DNA of 64,000 nucleotides from Oegoconia quadripuncta. Lineage: Eukaryota; Arthropoda; Insecta; Lepidoptera; Autostichidae. Made by a program: the position numbers and the translations under genes. The notes under the pieces are model-generated. The model ran no database searches and was not told where the DNA came from. It saw nothing but the letters and a program-made list of their open reading frames with translations. Below are positions 55,740 through 64,000 of the stretch, one piece after another. The stretch is from assembly GCA_949316235.1 (NCBI GenBank), contig OX438743.1:32147242-32211241 (forward strand). The letters run 5' to 3'. Every line of letters begins with the position of its first letter. The stretch's first letter is position 1.

Positions 55740-55845
55740 CGCAATCGAGTCAATTTAGACCAGTTTACTTTAAAAATCGGAAATTGAACCGACTCGATCT
55801 TGAACCGTATGCCTCCATATCACTCGGCCAGAGTGATTGTGTTCT
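55740..55845 (-). repeat. SINE-f-like, tRNA-Leu/Ser-type head
   Basis: Minus strand CTCTGGCCGAGTGATATGGA (strong A box) and GAGTCGGTTCAATTTCCGAT (B-box-like), 35-40 nt apart. GAGTCGGTTC is shared with the foldback arms. Confidence 0.5.
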
Positions 55846-56339
55846 GACGACATTATTATGGCAATATGTCTGCAAAAAATATTGTAATTTTGAATAGACG
55901 TTTCCAAAATTGCGTCATTGCTCTACTTTGAAGAAATTGCAAGCATCACGATCAAGTAACAGTGATCGAATATTGAAGGCTTAACCGTTGTTTATACAAA
56001 AAGTAAAGTTGTTGTTGTTCATGACTCTCACGTCTCATTACAATGATGAATGTTTGACTTTTTATATTCTTTTGGAGGGCCTACATTTTAAGATATTACT
56101 TAAGATAGCACTTGTATGAAGTTAAGAACTCAAGCTGGTTTTCGAGGTTGGTCCAAAAAGACCGTGCACGTCGACAGTTATGTAAGGCGCGTCGACATCA
56201 CTCTTGAAATGATGCTCTTAGATTAATACTCTCGATGAAACGGATGTGGCCGCATTCAGTGTCGAAAACAAAAATAGGAGAATATTCAGAGAAAGGTTAC
56301 GATGAAATACCAACTAATGAAAATGTAAGTCTTTGTATA
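55846..56339. other. intergenic, nothing recognised
   Basis: AT-rich; no supported gene. Confidence 0.4.
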
Positions 56340-56563
56340 TCTAATTAATATTATAAATGCGAAAGTTTGGATGTTTGTTTGTTTGTTGCTCAATCACGGG
56401 GAAACGGTTGAACGGATTTGGCTGAAATTTGGTATATATGTAGAACAAAAAATTAAAAAAAACGATATTTTTATCCCGATAAAGTGAGTAGTTCCCGCGG
56501 AATAAACAAATATCCGCGATAAAGTTCTTCCAAGCAGACGAAGCCGCGGGCGGAAAGCTAGTG
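56340..56563 (+). mobile_element. Helitron-like non-autonomous element, best copy
   Basis: Starts TCTAATTAATATTATAAATG then CGAAAGTTTGG, with GTTTGTTTGTTGCTCAATCA then CGGGGAAACGGTTGAACGGA then TTTGGCTG, and TCCCGATAAAGTGAGTAGTT. Ends CGAAGCCGCGGGCGGAAAGC then TAG|T. TC...CTAG termini without a target duplication fit Helitrons. Confidence 0.65.
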
Positions 56564-56604
56564 TTTGAATAAGTTAAAGTTATACTTTACTAGTGGTTAA
56601 CCTT

Positions 56605-56755
56605 CTCTCCAAAAGGCGAGCGGATGACCTAATAAAAGTCGCGGGTGGTTGCAGGATGCAGGCCGCTTCCAGCCGGTCGCTGTGGAAATATATGTGCGGA
56701 GTCTTATGTAGATACTAGCAGTGGACGTCCTGTAGCAGATGTGATGATAATTAAT
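56605..56755 (+). pseudogene. RTE-like LINE C-terminus
   Basis: + strand reads ADDLIKVAGGCRMQAASSRS then LWKYMCG, matching RWTDDLxKVAGxRWMQAAxDRxxWR. CAGTGGACGTCCTGTAGCAG then ATGTGATGATAA is the 3' end. Confidence 0.65.
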
Positions 56756-57322
56756 CTTTTCTCATTCTGCCAGGGTCTAGCTTGGTGTATACCACCCCAT
56801 TATCTATTTTTACCGACAGGCATCAATGCCCGAATAGTTGTTTACCGTTGCGAAAATAAGAGAGCTAATAAAAACTATAGATATAGGCTGTGAGCTCATG
56901 ACAATTTCGACTATCTCTGGGAGTGTACAGGTGTCATGAGCAGTAGTTAAACATTGTTGAATAGGAGAGCTGCGAGCTCGTTGGTAAAAAAAAAATACAA
57001 CCCGATTGAGTTGGAATTGCAGTTTTAGGAATCAATAGCCAAAATGAATGGACTTTTATGGTAAAACCTATTCGGAAAACATAGAAATACAAAACACAGC
57101 TTAATCAAAGATTTATCCTTTAGACTAGTCCTAACCTCCGGAGACCTGAGAGCTGACGCCTACCAGCCTCGCCTCGTACGCCTCGTACCTTGCTCGGCAG
57201 CGGCGCTTATGCATTTAGCGGGGCAATGGCGCCAGAGTATTGGGTATTTTTACTATAAAATATATTTTGAAATTAGTTATTTCAGCAGCAATATTTCCTA
57301 CCTTTTAGATTTACAATCACAG

Positions 57323-57757
57323 CTTTAGGCACTGATCCCACCGCCGACGATGAACGAGAAGCGATTAAAGCTAGAAACTAGAAACGAGTTTGCGAGTAGC
57401 GAGTAGCGAGGAGCGAGTGTGTAGTTCTTGTCGCTCGGCTATGAAGCGAGTGTTCGAGTGAGACGGGTGATTACTCGCACCACTCGCTCAAGCGGGGCGG
57501 AGCATACAGTTCATAGTAAACAGTAGAATGATCGCTCTGATCGCTTAGCGAGTACCGCTGAGCGAGTTTTATCTTTTGTAGCTTTTATCGCTGCGATCCA
57601 CTAGTGAAGAGAGAGTCCAGTGTGAACAGCCAGCGATGAACTATAAATATATCTCTCTTTTCCCGACACAGGATCTTTATCTTTTGTTCACTTCTTGAGC
57701 GAGAAAATAGTCGATAGCTAATCGCATCCTCGCCCTTTGTGGGTCTAGTGCCTTAAG
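57323..57757. mobile_element. TIR element rich in GCGAG motifs (hAT-like MITE?)
   Basis: Ends TAGGCACTGATCCCACCGCC and GGGTCTAGTGCCTTA, imperfect inverted repeats. The interior has about ten GCGAG/CTCGC pentamers (GTTTGCGAGTAGCGAGTAGC then GAGGAGCGAG; CACTCGCTCAAGCG; CGCTTAGCGAG). No coding capacity. Confidence 0.5.
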
Positions 57758-58324
57758 TTTTATATGGTATTGTATTATATCCTCCTATGAAAGCGATGCA
57801 AATGGACTTTGTGACGAGAAATTCAACCTCGACCTCTTTGTCTTTCCGATACTCTTTAGCTTTTTACATTTTTCGAATTCGATTCAAAATTCGGAAATCT
57901 AAATTGTTTCTAAAACAGGAGTGAGTCGTTTATCGGATGTGGGTTAGATTTTATTATTCCAGAGATTTTATTACATGGCTCTCGGCTTACTAATATAATA
58001 TTAAATAATAATATCCTGAATACGTACGCAATACTTACGCATAGCAATGTCTGTATATCTCTATATCAGCTCTAGATTACATTCTATTGGTATTTAGCTC
58101 CAGACATGCGCATTGTGTCCCCCAATCAGTGCACGGCATTGGAGGATATAGAAATCAGATTAAAACTGATAACTGCTACTCTCGTTTCGGCTACACTATA
58201 AATAAAGCCACTCCCTATATTCGAAGTATATCCAGTATTAAAATATAAATTCGTGAAAACTTATGAAAATCAGTTATAGTAAGGTAAGTCCTTTCACATA
58301 GTTATCCTATATACAATATAGCTA
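57758..58324. other. intergenic, nothing recognised
   Basis: AT-rich; no supported feature. Confidence 0.4.
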
Positions 58325-58500
58325 TAAACAAATATCCAACACTCACACCAATCATATAGTCACAAACTAAGCAGAGCTTGTACTAAATAAATATACATAA
58401 ATCAATGTTTATCGATATCGTCATCAATATGACTCGGCAAATAAATGTTCGTATTTATCATACAAACAGATTTAAACCCGCAACCGTTGGTTTCGCAGAC
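58325..58500 (-). repeat. SINE-a, degraded copy
   Basis: CACCAATCATATAGTCACAA, CTAAGCAGAGCTTGTACTA, AAATGTTCGTATTTATCATA, then AAACCCGCAACCGTTGGTTT; A box lost. Confidence 0.7.
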
Positions 58501-59631
58501 AACACTTGTGGAAAATAACTTTAATGTGCTTTATATCAATATGTAGGCATTTAATCATTTGTGTAGGCATAATTGAGCCGAAGGAAAAGAACTCGTGAGG
58601 CATTAGTTGTGGTATATAAAGTAATAAACGGAAAAGGTAAATATTCTACCCACATTTTATACTCCCAATTTATCTATTTGACTATGATTGCATGTTGTAA
58701 ACGATTGGTCGAACATTGTAGGTTACGCAATACTTTATAAGGACAGTAAATCATCATTTCACAAATTTTATAATCTATGTTATAGAGTTAAAGAAAACTG
58801 GTTCTGTATATGGTCCAATTAAAGTTTTAAGCTAGATACCGTAACACTTTATTTATTAATTTAGACTTCGGCGTATAATGACAAACTGAATTAATATTTA
58901 AAAGAAATAAAGGCGTTGGTGAACATGTTGATATTATTACGGCCACGTTAAAACAAGTAACTGTACAGAATTTTACAAATCATTATTCATCATAGAATAG
59001 CTACGGAGAAGAAAGGTTGGTAGGAAAAGTTTTCCTCCTTTTAAAATATGATAGATTTTTTGGATTCTGTATTTTAATTTAAATCTCCATTTCGAGCTTT
59101 TGCAAGCTGCTGCAAGCAACAGTGAAGCTGTTCAAATTAAAATGGTATTCTTATAGAAGTTTAAATGGCCCACCATATAAAGGAAAGTTCAGTCTTTTAA
59201 TGCTCTTTTGTCGCATATACGAGTACATGTATCTCGTTCGCTAAAATGTCATGCGGTGTCTCGAACATAGGTCTTCACAATATTTTTCAATTTCGCAACG
59301 CAGCATGACAATAGTCTGAATGAATGTGAGACGATGATAATGTCAATTCGCTGTGGATAGATTGAATAAGTTATTTTAATGCACCCGAAAATTTAACTGG
59401 ACAAATTGACATTTGGGACTTAATCCACTAATAAACTGCTATCGTGGCGCAATGGTTTATGCTCTGCTAAATAACTACACTGCTTCTGAGTGTGCTGTTG
59501 CATCCAAATCTCTATTCAAAGGCAAGCTGTGAAAATTGTCGACATTTCTATACTCAGACTTTGGCGTTAAGCTATATTATTATACATAAAGTAGTTTTTG
59601 AAGGTTTTCGAATTTATACCAGCAGTACAGA
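58501..59631. other. intergenic, nothing firm
   Basis: At 59443-59465, ATCGTGGCGCAATGGTTTAT looks like an A box, but no B box follows at the right distance. No gene supported. Confidence 0.4.
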
Positions 59632-59811
59632 TCTATAATCGTATGTTATGTTTTGCACTTGTTCATGGATAGCGGTGATCATTCCCTGAGAAATCTTCAG
59701 TTTATTCTGCATTTTTATCTATATGCATAAATGGAATTTAAAATAGAATCGCATTTCTACTTAGAAATTGGTCTCCAGATTATTTATTTTTGCAATTTTT
59801 GAATAAATCTT
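59632..59811 (-). repeat. inverted partner of 46351-46530
   Basis: TTTGCACTTGTTCATGGATA then GCGGTGATCATTCCCTGAG, AAAATAGAATCGCATTTCTA are reverse complements of the segment after the SINE-b at 46024. Confidence 0.8.
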
Positions 59812-60082
59812 TTTTTTTTTTGTGCACAACGGGTTGGTACTTCACCTCAATCACACATGTTGTTAAGTGAAGATGAGGTCGAAGGTGGAAGCGACCCGTA
59901 AATCCCAACACATTTGGGGAACTGTCTATCTTATATCTGACAACCGGAACAAAACAATGCTATTAACATTGCTGCTTGGCGGCAGATTTAAATAAGACGA
60001 TGTAGCCAGCCAGGCGGACATTTAAAATGCGCTACCATCAACCAAACCGAGTACTTAAACGTTTTGAGCCACGGAAGCGGTT
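59812..60082 (-). repeat. SINE-b copy
   Basis: T run 59811-59821, GGGTTGGTACTTCACCTCAA, GGTCGAAGGTGGAAGCGACC, head remnant GAGCCACGGAAGCGG; part of the B-box region is deleted. Confidence 0.8.
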
Positions 60083-61247
60083 AACAATTTAGACAGAGGT
60101 TCTCGTCGCATTTAGAGTAATTTCTCTGAATGGGGCTTCGAACGTATTGTATCTGTATTACCCATGCACACTATGATGGGCATGGTCTAAGACCTCCGAA
60201 TCGTTCATTACATAAGGAACCCCAGATGAAACCGAAAACAATATCTGATAGGCGAGCTATTAAAACGAAACCGATCGATTTGTAAGTCCAATTCCATAAT
60301 AGCACGATAAATATTACAAGTAAATTATCCCACAATCGAACTCGCATAATAGTAACTCTCATTCCATGCAATAATATGCTTTTAGGACTGTACGAATTAC
60401 TACTTACATTTGCCAACGTAACATCATATTGTATTGTCTTTTCTAATTATTACCATTACGAGTGTAATTTATAATATTTAGAAGACTTGAAAATATAGTA
60501 ACGGCGCAATCGCTTATTTCTTTTTTAGTTTTAAAAGCTTTCGAGAGAGAAAAAAATACATTTTCGATAGATAAATCCGGGTATAAAATTCCCGATTTTA
60601 CTTCAAGTTACAAGATTTATTTCCATCTCATAATTTTATTAGGTACAATTAAAAGCATGTGTTTTAAAAACATATAATTGTGACGTGTGCGTTTCAGAGT
60701 GGAGAGGATTTGTTTTGTATAAAACTGTATGGTGGAAGTCAAACCAACTGCGCACACGCCGTGCGTACGCATCCGATTTGATTTATTCTCAGTGCCGAAT
60801 TGAGACTACTTGATGCCCTATGAATACCCTACGAGTATCTAAACCGGATCGGTTTAAAATAAGTCTTTTTGTATTTCTGATCGGGTCTACATTCTTCAGA
60901 AAGAATAATAGCATGGGGTTTTGATGGACACATTTCTGGGATTATTCTGGTGCTCCCAAGACGTGATGCCGTGAGCCGTTTCTTGTAGACTAATCCGACA
61001 CTGTATATGCGATATTGCTTCAAGCAACACAATATAACTCCTGCTAGAACCCACACGACGTGCACGTATCCGGTTAACAATTTCCTTAAAGTCTGTGTCT
61101 TCACATCAAAGACTATAGAAGTTCACTGTTGGACATTCGACTCGTCCACGCCGCTTTCTATGGGAAGATTTGCTCCAATCGCCAGGGGTTGACGATCTCT
61201 AACATCGCCAATTTTTGGGTGCTCCGAATAAATGACGCCGTTGTGTG
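60083..61247. other. intergenic, nothing firm
   Basis: The minus frame at 60829-61104 (91 aa, YVHVVWVLAGVILCC hydrophobic stretch) has no recognisable family. GTTGGACATTCGACTCGTCC at 61122 may belong to a repeat. Confidence 0.35.
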
Positions 61248-61550
61248 ACACGGCGCCGGTGGCTCAGCGGTTAAGACGCGGTCTCCCAATTTGGGAGGTC
61301 CGGGTTCGATTCCAGGCAGGCCATGTACTAATGAGTTTTAAATTTAATTTAATATGTGCATTTATTCGACTGCTCTTAAACGGTAAAGGAAAATATCGTG
61401 AAGAAACCTGCATGCCTAAAAAATAAAAATTCTAACGCATGTGAGGTCCCGGGCATGCAGAACGCATTGGGTCAGCGTGGTGGACTACGGCCCATACTCC
61501 GAGGGAAGGCCTATATCCCTGCAGTGGCATGTTTACGGGCTGAGATGATG
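61248..61550 (+). repeat. SINE-d copy
   Basis: ACACGGCGCCGGTGGCTCAG then CGGTTAAGACGCGG (A box), GGTCCGGGTTCGATTCCAGG (B box), CGGGCATGCAGAACGCATTG, GCCTATATCCCTGCAGTGGC; open frames over it are incidental. Confidence 0.85.
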
Positions 61551-61857
61551 TGTGACATTCACGGAAAGAGATGCGTTGATCGTATATTTAATATATTCAT
61601 AACAAATAAACACAAAAATAATTGAATTAATTAAAAAAAATTTTTTTGAAGTAAATAAAATAACATTCGCCGTACTACCGTCACATCTTATAGTACTACG
61701 TACCTGTAATAGCCCGAATATAATTCTCTAAGTGATAGTGAAAAACTCGCATCAATAACCGTTGAGTAGTTTAGAACAACCAAGAGCACAAACAGACAGA
61801 CATGTAAGAAATCCCTCGGTGTCAATATAGTAACATAAAATTTAATAATCAATTATC
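61551..61857. other. intergenic, nothing recognised
   Basis: AT-rich. Confidence 0.4.
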
Positions 61858-62132
61858 GACGACCTGTTTGGTGCAGTAGTGAGATACTCTGACTGATATG
61901 CAAAGGTCGCAGGTTTGAATCCCGCTAGGGGTATATGTTTATATTATGAATACAGACATGTGTTCCCGAGTTATAGATGTTTTTAATTTATATATGTATT
62001 TATTTACAAAAAAAAATCTATTTGTGTAGTTTATTAACTATCTGGGATCCAAAATTCAAGCCCAGTTGCTTAGTGTGGAATTAGATATATGGCGCTGTGT
62101 GTATGTGCAAATATATTTATTATTATTTATTT
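61858..62132 (+). repeat. SINE-c copy
   Basis: CGACCTGTTTGGTGCAGTAG, AGGTCGCAGGTTTGAATCCC then GCTAGGGG, GGAATTAGATATATGGCGCT then GTGTGTATG, (ATT)n tail at 62117. Confidence 0.85.
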
Positions 62133-62424
62133 GTGTAAAGGTATTTATCATAATTATAAATATTTAATGTTCAAACGTTTTGTGGCTTCATAGATGATGA
62201 ATATTCATCATAAACAAAGTAATTCCATTTCAGATCTAGAATTACTATACCGAAGTTTCGACCACTTTATTCTGGTGAACGTTAATCTAGTATAACGGTA
62301 AGAACTTAGACCTACTCTTTCTGTCACCAATCAAGTTACGTCCTTGTACTTTACGTTCAAAAACAGGGCTGTTGCTCTCGAATTAATTTCTTCACATTAC
62401 ACGGTGCATCAGGTTGCAGTTGTT

Positions 62425-62545
62425 AGGCGATCGCCTTTCTGCACGCCGATATGTAGAGTACAGCGGTATTTAACAACAACCGACCGACACGCGCGACCAC
62501 TTACCGAGCGGGCAGCTTGCCGAACGCATTCGCGCCCATCGCCTA
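62425..62545. promoter_or_regulatory. CpG-rich patch upstream of the putative third gene
   Basis: GC-rich sequence (GACACGCGCGACCACTTACC then GAGCGGGCAGC) in an AT-rich setting, with a TATTTAA at about 62465. It may be a promoter for a gene to the right. No direct evidence. Confidence 0.25.
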
Positions 62546-62909
62546 AAATAAGTCTGTATATTTTTATCATTCATAACACATAGATCTTTTAAACCCCCGT
62601 GAACATAAGAAATTCATTGAAATATAAGCTAATCATAAAGCAATTTGTCGCGTCCGCCAATTATCTTGTGTAGTCACTGGTGAAGTAAGAGTTTTTTAAC
62701 AAGTGGTCTGTTCAAATTATAGGATTTCCTTCGACTGATGCGTGGATTGGCGGGCTTTCATCGCCGGATATGAGGACAGAGCGCAGTCGCTGCCATCGGG
62801 CCAAGATGCGGTGACTTCAAGCTCGGACTCCTAGATAGAGTGTAAAGTGACATTCCGCAGACTTAAAGTGTTCTCTAGTTTCGGTGCTCTGTGAACTTTG
62901 TGCTTCATC

Positions 62910-62924
62910 ATGTTTGTGTTAAAG
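62910..62924 (+). CDS. probable first coding exon of a third secreted-protein gene (partial)
   Basis: ATG TTT GTG TTA AAG (MFVLK) is followed directly by a GTAAGA donor in phase 0, after a C/T-rich leader ending GTGCTTCATC. The design (four to seven codons, hydrophobic beginning, intron inside the signal peptide) is that of genes 1 and 2. No acceptor continuing a signal peptide in frame was found up to 64000, so the second exon would lie beyond the window. A chance match cannot be excluded. Confidence 0.45.
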
Positions 62925-63436
62925 GTAAGACTACCACAGCCGTAATATACCAAGTCCCAATAAAAAAAAAATACAATAACAGTGAGAAGTTCAGTTTCGT
63001 GACTAAACTCGTTTCGTCAAATTAATGAGGAACAATTACTTGGAAAGTTATCAATATCCAATTGAATCCAAACTTTAATATAAGAGTAATTATAAAAGAA
63101 ATTTATTAAAGAAATCTATGTAAAAGTAATACCTAATAGGGTACTTAGATCCGTGAAAACGGTAGGTACTAGGTAGGTTTTTTCACTTTTCCAAGAGGCT
63201 AATCGGGTGGTTAGTATCCTCTTACATACTTTTGCCGCCAATTATTATTATCCTGGTCTGAAGGCTAACGAATTCAGTGAAATTACCAGCTAAATCCTCG
63301 GTTGACCACGCATCTGTGACTCTTGCATAACCAAAAATATTTACCTTATAATTTTATGGTTAAATGTATTACAAAATAATCAATGGTTGCCAATTTCCAC
63401 TATTCTTATTGATAAAAGCCAGTCCTCAAAAGAGGA

Positions 63437-63645
63437 CCGATTGGTGTAGTGGGTGACTTACTTACTACAGTGACTTACATCGAAACCAATGGTTTTGGGT
63501 TCGAATCTCGCTCGGGATAAATGCTCATATATTGATTAAGAACATTAATTGGGAATCATGGATGTTTATATAAAATTGAAATATGTTTATCTGTTAACTG
63601 ATATCCATAATACAAGCTTTGCTTTGTTTGGGACTGATAATTGGT
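63437..63645 (+). repeat. SINE-a copy
   Basis: GACCGATTGGTGTAGTGGGT (A box), TTTTGGGTTCGAATCTCGCT (B box), CATGGATGTTTATATAAAAT, ATAATACAAGCTTTGCTTTG. It would lie in the first intron of the putative third gene. Confidence 0.85.
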
Positions 63646-64000
63646 GTATATAAAACCTTCTCTCTCTGCTAATATCATCACAAGAATGACACTGAATGGT
63701 ATGGAACTTTTCCAAAAGCTATACACCAAGGTGAAGGTTCAAAGTTCAAACTGACGATCATTGAGACTGAGTTGTAAGACACTTCGACGCACGCAGAAGA
63801 GTCCAGATCGAATAGATAACGGACTTTCCAAAATGTATTGGATCCGGGGTATAAGGGTTAAACTAAATTAAAAATAATAGACACAATCTATCTCTTCTCG
63901 TGGGTGTTGTAAAAAGCGACTAACACCAAAAAACGTCTATAGATTTGCACGTTTTAACGGCTGTCACGTGTGTATTTTTTTTGGGAGACTGAAATGTACC

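Noticed and set aside
60829..61104. 91-aa minus-strand frame with a hydrophobic stretch
   Set aside because: No recognised family, no splice or promoter context, and part seems to be repeat-derived.

Overview
The window looks like nuclear DNA from a moth or butterfly (Lepidoptera). It is AT-rich and gene-poor, with GT-AG introns, TATA/initiator insect promoters, and many tRNA-derived SINEs, MITEs, Helitron-like ends and 5'-truncated LINE tails of types I associate with lepidopteran genomes. The species cannot be read from the sequence. Only two complete protein-coding genes can be supported, both on the + strand, plus the first coding exon of a probable third.

Gene 1 (coding exons 9439-9450 and 9940-11586, 552 aa) and gene 2 (25280-25300 and 25552-26448, 305 aa) encode secreted, low-complexity structural proteins, most likely of cuticle or another extracellular matrix. 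They share one architecture: a tiny first coding exon (4 or 7 codons), a phase-0 intron inside the signal peptide, a predicted 18-residue signal peptide, and a short charged leader ending in Lys-Arg. Gene 1 then carries 17 exact heptads of G-H-S-L-G-G-S type. Gene 2 is rich in Pro/Gln/Asn/Tyr. At 62910 a five-codon ATG exon followed by a GTAAGA donor has the same form and may open a third member that continues past the right edge. The three genes would form a loose head-to-tail array of about 54 kb.

Almost everything else recognisable is mobile-element debris. There are several SINE groups: SINE-b with about a dozen copies, SINE-a and SINE-c sharing a body, SINE-d, a 5S-rRNA-like SINE-e, and a weak SINE-f. 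There are LINE 3' ends and reverse-transcriptase C-terminal remnants at 2619, 13800, 23715, 31140, 31262, 35860, 40080, 45084, 50815 and 56605. Two long-armed foldback elements (20252-21120 and 39256-40075) enclose the remnant of a DDE transposase C-terminus. Hairpin MITEs lie at 22175, 22702 and 28570, TIR elements at 38468, 47515 and 57323, two tiny TTAA-flanked elements at 15190 and 23204, and Helitron-like ends at 37934, 45905, 45980 and 56340. Several are nested, so relative insertion order can be read.

The stretches between these features (for example 4223-5217, 12180-13730, 18000-18900, 26700-27000, 33130-34050 and 60100-61240) are AT-rich with no gene I can support. Short reading frames there show no recognisable domain or coding character. 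All family names come from recalled patterns, since no database search was possible.
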